From DATLFA01 sp039915945 (GTDB taxonomy: Bacteria; Actinomycetota; Acidimicrobiia; Acidimicrobiales; WLNW01): a stretch of DNA of 64,000 nucleotides. Below the pieces are notes generated by a model, which worked only from the letters and a program-made list of their open reading frames with translations, was not told where the DNA came from and made no database searches. The position numbers and the translations under genes were made by a program. The stretch is taken from contig JBDSMH010000049.1 of NCBI GenBank assembly GCA_039915945.1, positions 1 to 64,000 of the forward strand, read 5' to 3'. Of this stretch, positions 41,945 through 50,318 are shown piece by piece. The first letter of the stretch is position 1. Every line of letters begins with the position of its first letter.

Positions 41945-42835
41945 CTAGTTCCCCGGACGGATATCCAAGCCGATGTCGAGCACCGGCGCGGAGTTGGTCA
42001 GCGATCCCGAAGAGATCATGTCGGCACCGGTCTGGGCATAGCTCGCGGCGTTTTCGAGTGTCACGCCACCGGAGATCTCGAGCAGCGGACGCCGCTGTCC
42101 GAGGCCGGCACCGAGAACCAGACGGACGCACTCGGTGATCTCTTGGGGCGTCATGTTGTCGAGGAGGATCGCGTCGGCACCGGCGTGGACGGCCTCGAGG
42201 ACCTGCTCGGGTCGCTCGCATTCGACGTGAATGGTGCGGCCGGGCCACAGGTCGCGAGCGCGGGCCACGCCCGCGGCGATGCCTAGACGCGTGAGGTGGT
42301 TGTCCTTGAGCATCACCCAATCGCTGAGGTTGCCGCGATGGTTGCGCCCGCCACCGGCACGCACCGCTGCCTTCTCGAGCGCCCGTAAGCCGGGGGTCGT
42401 CTTGCGCGTGTCCCAAACACGCGGCGCGTCGTCACCGCCGGCATTGCGGAGTACGACCACAAGCGCCCGCACACGCGTCGCGACACCCGAGAGGTGGCCG
42501 AGGAAGTTGAGCGCCGTGCGCTCCGCGGTGAGGATCGGCGCCAACGGACCGCGTACGCGACCCACAACGGTGCCGCCGGCGACCAGCCGGCCCTCTGCGG
42601 ACAACCACTCCACTTGGATGCGCTCGTCGATCTGGTGGAAGGCCTCGGTGGCACAACGGGTACCGGCGAGCACGCCGGCGACGCGCACCACGAATTCGGC
42701 CTCGGCGAGCGCGTCAACCGGTAGCAGCGCCGCCGACAGATCGCCGATCGGCGTGAGGTCTTCGGCCAACGCTCGCGCAACCGCATCGCGCACCGCGTGC
42801 AGCGGTGGGTGGAGATACGGATCGGTGTCGGTCAT
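41945..42835 (-). CDS. nadC: nicotinate-nucleotide pyrophosphorylase (carboxylating)
   Basis: Condenses quinolinate with PRPP and decarboxylates it to nicotinate mononucleotide. The 296 residues contain ALAEDLTPIGDLSAALLP, TALNFLGHLSGVATRV, VWDTRKTTPGLRALEKAAVRAGGG and NHRGNLSDWVMLKDNHL, the phosphate-binding and substrate residues. The C-terminal barrel includes AILLDNMTPQEITECV and LLEISGGVTLENAASYAQTG. The ATG is preceded by the stop of the scramblase-like gene by two bases. NadA is absent from the window although NadB and NadC are both here. Confidence 0.96.
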   Translation of the reverse strand: MTDTDPYLHPPLHAVRDAVARALAEDLTPIGDLSAALLPVDALAEAEFVVRVAGVLAGTRCATEAFHQIDERIQVEWLSAEGRLVAGGTVVGRVRGPLAPILTAERTALNFLGHLSGVATRVRALVVVLRNAGGDDAPRVWDTRKTTPGLRALEKAAVRAGGGRNHRGNLSDWVMLKDNHLTRLGIAAGVARARDLWPGRTIHVECERPEQVLEAVHAGADAILLDNMTPQEITECVRLVLGAGLGQRRPLLEISGGVTLENAASYAQTGADMISSGSLTNSAPVLDIGLDIRPGN

Positions 42836-42837
42836 CG

Positions 42838-43677
42838 TCAGCCGAAGCCGCGCTTGTCTTGTTTGAGTGCCGTGTCGATCGACAGCGCCGACGCGACCAC
42901 GAGGCTGCGCAGCGGGTCCACCAGCGTGGGGCTTATCTGCACGACGTAGTTGTCGGCGGTGGTGAACATCGTCTTGGCCAGACCTTCCCAGGTCTTGGTG
43001 ATGCGCGCGACCTCAGCGCCGTTCGCGTCTTGGATGTTGAAGTTCCACGCGCGCCAGTTCTCGGCGTTGATCGAGCCCAACCGCTGCCCGTCGACGAACA
43101 GGCCGAAGTGGATCTTGCCGACCATGTTCTCTTGCATGATCGCGCCGATCACTTGACCCGCGCCGTTGGTGACTTCGAACTTCGACTTGAACATCTTGGC
43201 CGGGCGCTTGATGGCGAGTTGCACCACGCCGTTGCCGTCGACGATCTGCAGGCTGTGGGTCATGAACTGGTCGAGGCTGGACACGACCCGCAGCACCTTT
43301 TTTGCGACGCTCTGGCCGACTTGGCGCACGGCACCGATCTGTTGACCGGACTGCGTGAAGATCGCGTACTCGTTGTTGACCTCGATCAGCTTCGCCTTTT
43401 GGTTCACCACCAACACGGGCTCGGAGAAGATCGTGCCCCCACCGGCGGGCACCTCGACGACGCCGGCCCGCTGTTGCACCTGTTGCTGAATCTTCTCGGG
43501 CGTGTGATCGACCGTGGGTAGCTGCTGCGGTGCACCGGGTGGATCGACACCCTGCCGGCCGTGCGACGTCACGTGTTCAGACCATTGCTGGCCGTCCCAG
43601 TAGCGCTGCTCGTGGCGGCCGAGCGGGTCGGGGAACCAACCGGGGGGAGGGTTTGTCGGGCCGTCTTGTTGCGTCAT
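42838..43677 (-). CDS. DUF2510 and LURP-one/scramblase-like domain protein
   Basis: Predicted 279-residue protein. A short DUF2510 module at about 12-37 (PPPGWFPDPLGRHEQRYWDG) of the type found in actinobacterial membrane or surface proteins is followed by a Gln-rich linker and a phospholipid-scramblase/LURP-one beta-barrel (FSEPVLVVNQKAKLIEVNNE, LQIVDGNGVVQLAIKRPAKM, NWRAWNFNIQDANGAEVAR). Tubby-like fold is expected; a lipid-binding role is possible, but no biochemical function is known. It sits between nadB and nadC, where no function related to NAD is obvious. No signal peptide or transmembrane segment is present. Confidence 0.8.
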   Translation of the reverse strand: MTQQDGPTNPPPGWFPDPLGRHEQRYWDGQQWSEHVTSHGRQGVDPPGAPQQLPTVDHTPEKIQQQVQQRAGVVEVPAGGGTIFSEPVLVVNQKAKLIEVNNEYAIFTQSGQQIGAVRQVGQSVAKKVLRVVSSLDQFMTHSLQIVDGNGVVQLAIKRPAKMFKSKFEVTNGAGQVIGAIMQENMVGKIHFGLFVDGQRLGSINAENWRAWNFNIQDANGAEVARITKTWEGLAKTMFTTADNYVVQISPTLVDPLRSLVVASALSIDTALKQDKRGFG

Positions 43678-43706
43678 GGCTGTCAGGGTAGCGACCGGAT
43701 CAGTAC

Positions 43707-45224
43707 TCAGCCGCGCACGACGAGCCGTCGTCGTTGCGTTTCGTCGCGTTCGGGGAAGTCGACCCGAGAGTGGGCGCCACGACTTTCGGTGCGGGTCAAC
43801 GCGGCTGCCGTAACCGCGCTCGCAAGCGTGGTGAGGTTGGCCAACTCGTTGTCATTCCCCGACGCCACGCCCGCCACGATCTCACTCGCGCGCTCGAGCG
43901 ATTCGCGCGATCGCAGCACACCGACGTTGTCGGTCATGCATTGCTGAACCGAGGCGCGGTCCCCCACGACCGGTGGCGATGACGATGCTCGATCGACGCT
44001 GATCTCGACAGTCGGCCCGTTGAGGGCACGCATGGCCCCCGTAGCGTCGGCCTTCTCCTTGCCCCGATCGATCGACTCGATGACGCGGGCACCGAAGACC
44101 AACCCTTCGAGCAGTGAATTCGACGCCAGGCGGTTGGCACCGTTGATGCCAGAACAGGCCGCTTCACCGGCCGCCCACAGACCGGGCAACTCGGTGGCAC
44201 CGTCGAGATCGGTGAGCACCCCACCACAGAGATAGTGCGCCGCCGGTGCAACTGGCAGCAGATCGCGCGTCGGATCGAGGCCGGCTGCATGCAACACCGT
44301 GGTCAGCGTCGGATAGCGAGCGGCGAAGTCGGTGATGGGCCGGGCGTCGAGCCACACGAAGTCGCGACCGTCGAGCTTGGCCTGTTGCAGAATTGCGCGC
44401 GCCACGATGTCGCGCGGTTGGAGTTCGTCGACGAATCGTTCACCACCGGCGCCGCGCAGCAACGCGCCATGACCCCGGAGTGCCTCGGTCAGCAACGGCC
44501 TCGGCATGCGATCGACGGCGAGCGCCGTCGGGTGGAATTGGACGAACTCGACATCGGCCACCGCAACATCGGCACGAATGGCCATCGCGATGCCGTCACC
44601 GGTTGCCTCCGGGGGGTTGGTCGTGATGGCGAACAGCTGGCCCGCTCCCCCCGTCGCCAACAAGGTGTTGGTGGCCCGCACCGTGCGCACGTCGCCGCCC
44701 GCGGTGAGGATTGTTGCGCCGCGGCAGCGCCCGTGTTCGATGATCAAATCCGCGGCAAAGCAATGCTCGTGCACCGCGACGGCAGCGCGCGCTGTGGATT
44801 CGACCAGCGCGCGCTCGATCTCGGCACCGGTGGCCGCGCCACCGGCGTGCACCACGCGCGCGTGGCTGTGGCCGCCCTCGCGCGCGAGCTGGAGCGACCC
44901 GTCGGGATCGCGGTCGAACTCGGCACCGAGTGCGATCAACTCTCTGACGCGGATCGGGCCGTCGTTGACGAGCACGCGCACCGCGTCTTCGTCGCACAGT
45001 CCCGCACCGGCGTAGAGCGTGTCATCGAGATGTTGGGCGATCGAGTCCGCCGGGATCTGACCGAGCACCGCGGCCACGCCGCCCTGTGCCCAGCCGGTGG
45101 CGGTCTGCGCGATGGTGCCCTTGGTGATCACGCCGACGCGCACACCCCGACCCGCGGCGCGGACCGCCGCCGTGAGCCCGGCGATGCCGCTGCCGAGCAC
45201 GAGGAGATCGAGGTCAGTCGTCAT
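43707..45224 (-). CDS. nadB: L-aspartate oxidase
   Basis: FAD enzyme that oxidises L-aspartate to iminoaspartate for quinolinate synthesis. 505 residues: FAD loop DLLVLGSGIAGLTAAVRAAG, then TGWAQGGVAAVLG, GGHSHARVVHAGGAATGAEI, ATGGAGQLFAITTNPPEATGDG, VEFVQFHPTAL, and GLWAAGEAACSGINGANRLA with the downstream LEGLVFGARV. These blocks separate it from succinate dehydrogenase flavoproteins by lacking the covalent FAD His context. It is coupled to panC upstream (GTG/ATGA-type overlap of four bases). Confidence 0.93.
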   Translation of the reverse strand: MTTDLDLLVLGSGIAGLTAAVRAAGRGVRVGVITKGTIAQTATGWAQGGVAAVLGQIPADSIAQHLDDTLYAGAGLCDEDAVRVLVNDGPIRVRELIALGAEFDRDPDGSLQLAREGGHSHARVVHAGGAATGAEIERALVESTARAAVAVHEHCFAADLIIEHGRCRGATILTAGGDVRTVRATNTLLATGGAGQLFAITTNPPEATGDGIAMAIRADVAVADVEFVQFHPTALAVDRMPRPLLTEALRGHGALLRGAGGERFVDELQPRDIVARAILQQAKLDGRDFVWLDARPITDFAARYPTLTTVLHAAGLDPTRDLLPVAPAAHYLCGGVLTDLDGATELPGLWAAGEAACSGINGANRLASNSLLEGLVFGARVIESIDRGKEKADATGAMRALNGPTVEISVDRASSSPPVVGDRASVQQCMTDNVGVLRSRESLERASEIVAGVASGNDNELANLTTLASAVTAAALTRTESRGAHSRVDFPERDETQRRRLVVRG

Positions 45225-46087
45225 GCCGGCGCGTCGGGGTGTGCTTGCGCGCCGATGTTGTCGATGAGCCGGGCGTTCGGTAGGCGCGCCGCGATCAGCA
45301 GCCGCAACGTGCCCGCGAGCGGCGACGGGATGATGAAGGTCGCTTCGTCGACGACCTCCGCGTAGTCGAGCTCGACGAGCGGCTCGCGCTCGACGACCGC
45401 GCGCATCGCGTTTCGCACCTGCACTGCGTCTCGCTCACCTTCTTCGATCGCGTGACGACCGGCCTGTAGTGCGCGCAACAACACCGGCGCGGCTCGCCGG
45501 GCTTCGGGCGTGAGGTTGACGTTGCGGCTCGACATCGCGAGGCCATCGGGCTCGCGGACCGTCGCGCAGCCCACGACCTCGATCGGTAGCGACAGATCGA
45601 GGACCAACCGCCGGACGACAGCCAGCTGCTGGAAGTCCTTCTCCCCGAAATACGCGCGGCAGGGACCGACGATCGAGAACAGCTTGGTGACGACAGTGGC
45701 CACGCCCGCGAAGTGCGACGGCCGCGATGATCCTTCGAGCGGCTCGGACACGCCGGCCACGTCGACCGACGTCATGATGCGCTGCGGGTACATCTCACTC
45801 TGCGAGGGAGCGAAGACATAGCCCACGCCCTCGTCGCTCGCCATCTGTACGTCGGCCTCGAGATCGCGCGGGTAGCGATCGAGATCTTCGGTCGGGGCGA
45901 ACTGCAGCGGATTGACGAAAACCGAAACCACGGTGGTGTCGTTCGCCGCGGCCGCCGCGCGCATCAACGAGCGGTGACCGTCGTGGAGGTAACCCATCGT
46001 CGGGACGAACCCGATCTCGCGTCGCTCGAGGCGGACGGCCGCCAGCACGGTGCGGAGATCGGCGATCGAATGCACGACCGTGGTCAC
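45221..46087 (-). CDS. panC: pantothenate synthetase
   Basis: ATP-dependent condensation of pantoate with beta-alanine. The 288 residues show IGFVPTMGYLHDGHRSLMRAA (ATP and pantoate site), FVNPLQFAPTEDLDRYPRD, GPCRAYFGEKDFQQLAVVRR, GCATVREPDGLAMSSRNVNL, and LRALQAGRHAIEEGERD. The start overlaps the DUF2520 stop by four bases. PanD (aspartate decarboxylase), which usually follows panC in actinobacteria, is absent; nadB follows instead, so beta-alanine must come from another locus. Confidence 0.95.
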   Translation of the reverse strand: MTTVVHSIADLRTVLAAVRLERREIGFVPTMGYLHDGHRSLMRAAAAANDTTVVSVFVNPLQFAPTEDLDRYPRDLEADVQMASDEGVGYVFAPSQSEMYPQRIMTSVDVAGVSEPLEGSSRPSHFAGVATVVTKLFSIVGPCRAYFGEKDFQQLAVVRRLVLDLSLPIEVVGCATVREPDGLAMSSRNVNLTPEARRAAPVLLRALQAGRHAIEEGERDAVQVRNAMRAVVEREPLVELDYAEVVDEATFIIPSPLAGTLRLLIAARLPNARLIDNIGAQAHPDAPA

Positions 46088-46821
46088 TCGTCCTCCCTCG
46101 GCGTCGTCGCGGACGAAGCCAGCGTTCTAGCCGCGTTCGACAGCACGCGATACAACGGGCGCTCGGATTCGTCGAGTGCCCGAAGGTGCGCGTCGATGGT
46201 CTCGTCGTCACCTCTCGCCGCCGGCCCGGTGAGCGCCCGTTGTGCCCCTAGGGTCTCTACCCCGTCCACCGACGCCCGGATCAGTGGGAGAAAGGCGGCG
46301 AACGGCACGGCGGCGGCAGCCGCCAACCGCTCGACTTGCCCGAGCAGGACCACCAGATGGTTGGACGCCACCGATGCAGCCGCGTGATAGAGGGCTCGGT
46401 CGTCGTCCGCCACGACGAACGAACGACCGTCGAGCGCCTCGACCATCTCGGTCGCGACCGCGTCGCCCGCGACCGCGAACCATCCGCCCCGCAGACGCGT
46501 CGCGCCGGTGTGCATGTCGGGCAGGGTCATCAGTGCGTGCACCGACGCACGGCGGGCGTGGGGCGCGAGCACGTCGAGTCCGCACGCACCCGACAGGTGC
46601 ACGATCGCCGTATTGGCCACCGGCCGTATCAAGCCGGCCACCTCGGCGATGGCGCGATCAGGCGTCGCGACGATGACCATGTCGACGTCGCGCGCCGCGT
46701 CGTCGAGGGTCATCCCCCGACCGAAGACGCCGTCGAGATGCCAACCGACAGCCTGCAGCGCTGCGGCGAACGATCCGCCGGCGCGGCCGAGCCCCACCAC
46801 GCGAAACGATCGCGGTGTCAC
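46084..46821 (-). CDS. Rossmann-fold DUF2520 protein next to panC
   Basis: NAD(P)-binding protein of 245 residues. The dinucleotide loop is FRVVGLGRAGGSFAAALQAVG; VDMVIVATPDRAIAEVAGLI and AIVHLSGACGLDVLAPHAR follow, and the all-helical DUF2520 domain begins near residue 125 (LYHAAASVASNHLVVLLGQVERLAAAA), as in 6-phosphogluconate dehydrogenase-like reductases. Its conserved position directly before panC (mycobacterial Rv3603c is the counterpart) suggests a role in pantothenate synthesis, perhaps as a ketopantoate reductase substituting for panE; that is inference. Coupled to folK upstream by four bases. Confidence 0.85.
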   Translation of the reverse strand: MTPRSFRVVGLGRAGGSFAAALQAVGWHLDGVFGRGMTLDDAARDVDMVIVATPDRAIAEVAGLIRPVANTAIVHLSGACGLDVLAPHARRASVHALMTLPDMHTGATRLRGGWFAVAGDAVATEMVEALDGRSFVVADDDRALYHAAASVASNHLVVLLGQVERLAAAAAVPFAAFLPLIRASVDGVETLGAQRALTGPAARGDDETIDAHLRALDESERPLYRVLSNAARTLASSATTPREDE

Positions 46822-47267
46822 AGTGGACCGAGCACCCGCACTTCGTCGTCGTCGGGATCGACGAACGATGGCGAGATGAGATCGGCCGCTACGTCGCGCA
46901 GTGGCATCAACACGAAGGCCCGCTCGAACATCCTCGGGTGGGGCACGACGAGATCAGGTTCGTCGACCGTTTGCCCGTCGACCCACAACACGTCGACGTC
47001 GAGCGTGCGCGGACCCCACCGGACAGTGCGCACGCGTCGCGCCTCGGCCTCGCGCTCGCGACAGATCTCGAGCAGCTCCCGCGGCGAACACTCGGTCTCG
47101 AGGCACACCACCACGTTGAGATACGCGCCTTGGTCGGGCCCACCGACCGGCGCCGTTTCGTAGACACGCGAGACCGCGACGACGTCGGGGATGGCGGCGA
47201 TCGCATCACGGAGATGCCGTCGTCGATCACCCAGGTTGGAGCCCAAGCCCAGAAAGGCGCGCGCCAC
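46818..47267 (-). CDS. folK: HPPK, 2-amino-4-hydroxy-6-hydroxymethyldihydropteridine diphosphokinase
   Basis: Transfers pyrophosphate from ATP to the pterin, giving the DHPS substrate. The 149 residues match: AFLGLGSNLGDRRRHLRDAI, YETAPVGGPDQGAYLNVVV, VRWGPRTLDVDVLWVDGQ and LVVPHPRMFERAFVLMPLRD, including the pyrophosphate-coordinating Asp pair and the Arg/His. The start is the GTG/ATG at 47267, four bases beyond the folB stop. The usual DUF3180 gene is missing between folK and the DUF2520 gene. Confidence 0.95.
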   Translation of the reverse strand: MARAFLGLGSNLGDRRRHLRDAIAAIPDVVAVSRVYETAPVGGPDQGAYLNVVVCLETECSPRELLEICREREAEARRVRTVRWGPRTLDVDVLWVDGQTVDEPDLVVPHPRMFERAFVLMPLRDVAADLISPSFVDPDDDEVRVLGPL

Positions 47268-47270
47268 GCG

Positions 47271-47651
47271 TCAACTCTTCGTGCGGTGGATACACACGCC
47301 ACTCGTCGACAAGTGCTGCGGCACCGGGGGTCGCAGCTTGCGGACGTTGACCTTCACCGCCGTCACCAACGGGGTCGACAGCACGACCTCGGCGACGCGT
47401 GCGGCAAAGCGTTCGAGCAGCGAATACTGCTCATCACGCGCGAGGTCGTCGATGCGCTGGCACAGTGCCCCGTAGTCGACGGTGTCGTCGAGCGCATCGG
47501 TCGTGCCGGCCTTTGCCAGATCGACGAAGACGTCGACATCGATCTCGAACGGCTGGCGACGGGTGCGCTCTTCGGGCAGGACACCGCACAGCGCCATCAC
47601 CCGCAAGCCCCGCAGCTCGACCCGGTCATCGCGATGACTCGCGTTCGTCAC
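47271..47651 (-). CDS. folB: dihydroneopterin aldolase
   Basis: Cleaves dihydroneopterin to 6-hydroxymethyl-dihydropterin and glycolaldehyde. The 126 residues include LRGLRVMALCGVLPEERTRRQ, FEIDVDVFVDLAKAGTTDALDDTVDYGAL, EQYSLLERFAARVAEVVLS and VKVNVRKLRPPVPQHL, the tunnel-fold core with the pterin Glu and Lys. The start overlaps the stop of the phosphatase-like gene (47648-47651). Confidence 0.93.
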   Translation of the reverse strand: MTNASHRDDRVELRGLRVMALCGVLPEERTRRQPFEIDVDVFVDLAKAGTTDALDDTVDYGALCQRIDDLARDEQYSLLERFAARVAEVVLSTPLVTAVKVNVRKLRPPVPQHLSTSGVCIHRTKS

Positions 47652-48217
47652 GAGGCCTCGCCGTTGACCGGCAGCGAAAGCCCGTCAGCGCTGATTGCAT
47701 CGGAGCTGAGCGGATCGGCACCACGAAGCGCGCCGGCCAACGTCACGATCTCGCGACCCGCCGGGCCGAGCTGGCGTTGCGTGATGTGCTCGATGATGGT
47801 CGTGACCTCAGGACCCGACGAGACCAGCCCCGCCCACAGCAGGTAGCCGGCAATGAACCCGATCACGTGATCGCCGAGCTCTTCTCGATGCACGATCAGC
47901 TTGTGGTTCGCCTGGAGGAAACGCCGTGTCTCTTCGAACAGCGCGTGCAGTAAGTCGGCGCCGTCATCCGCACCGTCGAACGGCCAATGGCGCCACGACA
48001 CACCGAGCTCGTCGTAGTTGTGGAGGTTGTGCGGCAGCGGACTGAGCGAGATGACACAGTTGAAGCGCTGCTCGCGTATCCAGATGATCTCTTCTTGGCG
48101 GCGCACCCGACGATGGTTGGTGCCGTACCCGCCGGGTCGCTCACAGATCGCGATCTTGTTCTTCAGTACCCACGTGAAATGCCGCGGAGGTATACCGAGT
48201 GCCCATTTGCCTCTCAT
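47648..48217 (-). CDS. phosphatase-fold-like protein without catalytic Cys, in folate operon
   Basis: Protein of 189 residues with the pattern of a dual-specificity phosphatase. NKIAICERPGGYGTNHRRVR resembles the substrate-recognition start, FNCVISLSPLPHNLHNYDELG and WRHWPFDGADD the middle. The active-site loop, normally VHCxxGxxR, reads KLIVHREELGDHVIGFIAG here: His 110 is kept, the Cys is Arg 111, and the P-loop Arg is replaced by His. It would be a pseudophosphatase or a binding protein. Gene order folP-this-folB has no fixed partner known to me. Start at ATG 48217 is preferred over an extension to 48271. Fold call is by eye; a structure prediction would be decisive. Confidence 0.6.
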   Translation of the reverse strand: MRGKWALGIPPRHFTWVLKNKIAICERPGGYGTNHRRVRRQEEIIWIREQRFNCVISLSPLPHNLHNYDELGVSWRHWPFDGADDGADLLHALFEETRRFLQANHKLIVHREELGDHVIGFIAGYLLWAGLVSSGPEVTTIIEHITQRQLGPAGREIVTLAGALRGADPLSSDAISADGLSLPVNGEAS

Positions 48218-48254
48218 GTATGCCCGCCCTGCTGCCCGCGTTCCATCAGATACC

Positions 48255-49061
48255 TCACACCGCTGCCGCAACCACTCGGGCGGCGTGAACAGTCATCCGT
48301 ACGTCGTGCACTCGCACCATTGTCGCGCCGCCGATGATCGCCGTCGTCGTCGCAGCCAGAGATCCTTCGCGACGATCGTCGCTGTCGACGCGCTCGACAC
48401 GGTCGCTGGCCGCCAGCAACTCGCCCAAGAATCGTTTGCGGCTGGCACCGACGCAGACCGGATAGCCGAGCGCCACCACCGAGTCGAGATGGGCCAACAG
48501 TTCGAGATTGTGGGCGGTCGTCTTGCCGAAACCGATGCCCGGATCGAGCCAGATCTCGCCGACACCGACACGCTCTGCCCTCACCGCCGCGTCCGCGAGG
48601 TGGCGGCACACCTCGCCGACGACATCGTCGTAGTGCGCCTGGCCTTGCATCGACTTGGGGTCGCCTTTGCGGTGCATTGCGATCCAGCCGACGGCCAACT
48701 CGGCGGCAACGTCTTCGAGCGACGCCGACACGTCGTTGATGAGCGAGGCGCCCGCAGCGACCGCCGCGCGCGCTACCTGCGCCTTGGTGGTGTCGATCGA
48801 CAGCCGCACACCGAGCGGAGCCAATCCTTGGATCACCGGTAGCACGCGCGCGAGTTCGGTCTCGGCATCGACCGCATCGGCGCCCGGGCGAGTCGACTCG
48901 CCCCCGATGTCGAGGACGTCCGCGCCCTCCGCCGCCAGTTGACGACCATGTTCGATCGCGGCCGCAGCCGAGTAGTAGCGCCCGCCGTCGGAGAACGAAT
49001 CGGGCGTCACGTTGACGATTCCCATGACCAACGGGTGCACGCTGCGCAGCGTAGTAGCCAA
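48255..49061 (-). CDS. folP: dihydropteroate synthase
   Basis: Joins HMDHP pyrophosphate with p-aminobenzoate; the sulfonamide target. The 268 residues have LVMGIVNVTPDSFSDGGRYY, VLDIGGESTRPGADAVDAE, LSIDTTKAQVARAAVAAGA, LINDVSA, IWLDPGIGFGKTTAHN and CVGASRKRFLGELL, with the Asn/Asp/Lys/Arg active-site set intact. Start ATG at 49061. It is separated from folE by 58 bases of unassigned sequence. Confidence 0.95.
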   Translation of the reverse strand: MATTLRSVHPLVMGIVNVTPDSFSDGGRYYSAAAAIEHGRQLAAEGADVLDIGGESTRPGADAVDAETELARVLPVIQGLAPLGVRLSIDTTKAQVARAAVAAGASLINDVSASLEDVAAELAVGWIAMHRKGDPKSMQGQAHYDDVVGEVCRHLADAAVRAERVGVGEIWLDPGIGFGKTTAHNLELLAHLDSVVALGYPVCVGASRKRFLGELLAASDRVERVDSDDRREGSLAATTTAIIGGATMVRVHDVRMTVHAARVVAAAV

Positions 49062-49119
49062 AAGACGGCAATACCGCGGGTCGCGCGCGCCCGAGCGTCG
49101 CCCTCAGCGGACAACGCGC

Positions 49120-49713
49120 TCAGTTGCGGGTGAGGAAGCGCATGACTTCGGCGCGCGACGCGACGCTGTCGCGGAAGAGCCCGTGGACCGCGGACGTCAC
49201 CGTCGACGCTCCTGGCTTGCGGATGCCGCGCATCGACATGCAGAGGTGCTCGGCTTCGATCACCACGAGTACCGCCTGCGGCTTGAGGGTGTCGTCGATG
49301 GCTTGAGCCACCTGCTTGGTCAGCCGTTCTTGCACCTGGGGCCGCCGCGCGTAGGAGTCGACCAACCGCGCCAACTTCGACAGACCCGTGATCTTGCCTT
49401 CGCCGTTGGGGATGTACGCGACGTGGGCCTTGCCCATGAACGGCACCAGATGGTGCTCGCACAACGAGTACAGCGGGATGTCGCGGACCATCACCATCTC
49501 GTCGTGGTCGGCTTCGAAGGTCTTTTGCAAGTGGATGGTGGGGTCCTCCCGCAGGCCCGAGCACACCTCCGCGTAAAAGCGAGCGACCCGGGCCGGCGTG
49601 TCGAGGAGACCGTCACGGTCGACGTCTTCGCCGATGGCTTCGAGGATTTCCTTGACTGCTCGCTCGATCTTGGCCATCGCCTCGGGGGGCAGTTCCGGTA
49701 CGGCGGGTGTCAT
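49120..49713 (-). CDS. folE: GTP cyclohydrolase I
   Basis: First step of folate synthesis, GTP to dihydroneopterin triphosphate. The 197 residues include RDGLLDTPARVARFYAEVCS, IPLYSLCEHHLVPFMGKAHV (zinc Cys and His), GEGKITGLSKLARLVDSYARR and VLVVIEAEHLCMSMRGIRKP (second zinc Cys). It begins nine bases after hpt. In mycobacteria ftsH separates hpt from folE; that gene is not here. Length and motifs are complete. Confidence 0.96.
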   Translation of the reverse strand: MTPAVPELPPEAMAKIERAVKEILEAIGEDVDRDGLLDTPARVARFYAEVCSGLREDPTIHLQKTFEADHDEMVMVRDIPLYSLCEHHLVPFMGKAHVAYIPNGEGKITGLSKLARLVDSYARRPQVQERLTKQVAQAIDDTLKPQAVLVVIEAEHLCMSMRGIRKPGASTVTSAVHGLFRDSVASRAEVMRFLTRN

Positions 49714-49722
49714 TCCGTTCTC

Positions 49723-50307
49723 CTAGCGTGAGGTTGATCCCTCGGCCACGCCCGTGGCCGGGGGCAGATACGCGCAGATGTCGCTGACGTTGCGGAATCG
49801 CTCGCCCGCGTCGAGGCCGTAGCCCACCACGAACTCGTCACCAATCGTGAATCCGATGTAGCGGACCTCGTCGGCCAGCTTGGGATTCTTCTGGCGAGCG
49901 GCCCGCGAGAGCAGCGCGCACACCTCGAGGCTGGCCGGGTTGCGAGCCAACAGATTGCGCCGCAGGTACGACAACGTCAGCCCGCTGTCGACGACGTCTT
50001 CGACGATCAGGACGTCACGCCCGCCGAGATCGATGTCGAGGTCCTTGACGATGCGGACCACGCCGCTGGTGCGGGTGGAGTTGCCGTAGGACGACACGGC
50101 CATGAAGTCGACTTCGAGCGGACGATCGATCGTCCGCGCGAGATCGCCCATGAACATGAACGCGCCCTTGAGGACACAGACGAGCAGCGGACTGCGCCCC
50201 TCGTAGTCACGCGTGATCTCGGCGCCGAGCTCGTGCACCCGCGCTTGCACCTGCTCGTGGCTGATGAGGACTGTGCCCAACTCGGGGGCTGTTGCGCGCC
50301 AGTTCAT
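49723..50307 (-). CDS. hpt: hypoxanthine phosphoribosyltransferase
   Basis: Purine salvage enzyme forming IMP or GMP from hypoxanthine or guanine with PRPP. The 194 residues show LLVCVLKGAFMFMGDLARTI, DFMAVSSYGNSTRTSGVV, the PRPP loop RDVLIVEDVVDSGLTLSYLR and DEVRYIGFTIGDEFVVGYGLD. The ATG at 50307 (MNWRATAP) is chosen; the frame extends upstream through tilS without conservation. It follows tilS by 11 bases, the usual tilS-hpt pairing. Confidence 0.94.
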   Translation of the reverse strand: MNWRATAPELGTVLISHEQVQARVHELGAEITRDYEGRSPLLVCVLKGAFMFMGDLARTIDRPLEVDFMAVSSYGNSTRTSGVVRIVKDLDIDLGGRDVLIVEDVVDSGLTLSYLRRNLLARNPASLEVCALLSRAARQKNPKLADEVRYIGFTIGDEFVVGYGLDAGERFRNVSDICAYLPPATGVAEGSTSR

Positions 50308-50318
50308 GGTGGGTGACC

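Noticed and set aside
43707..45224. Calling the flavoprotein a succinate dehydrogenase subunit
   Set aside because: NAD-pathway neighbour nadC and the aspartate-oxidase-specific blocks support NadB, and no sdhB/C/D genes are present.
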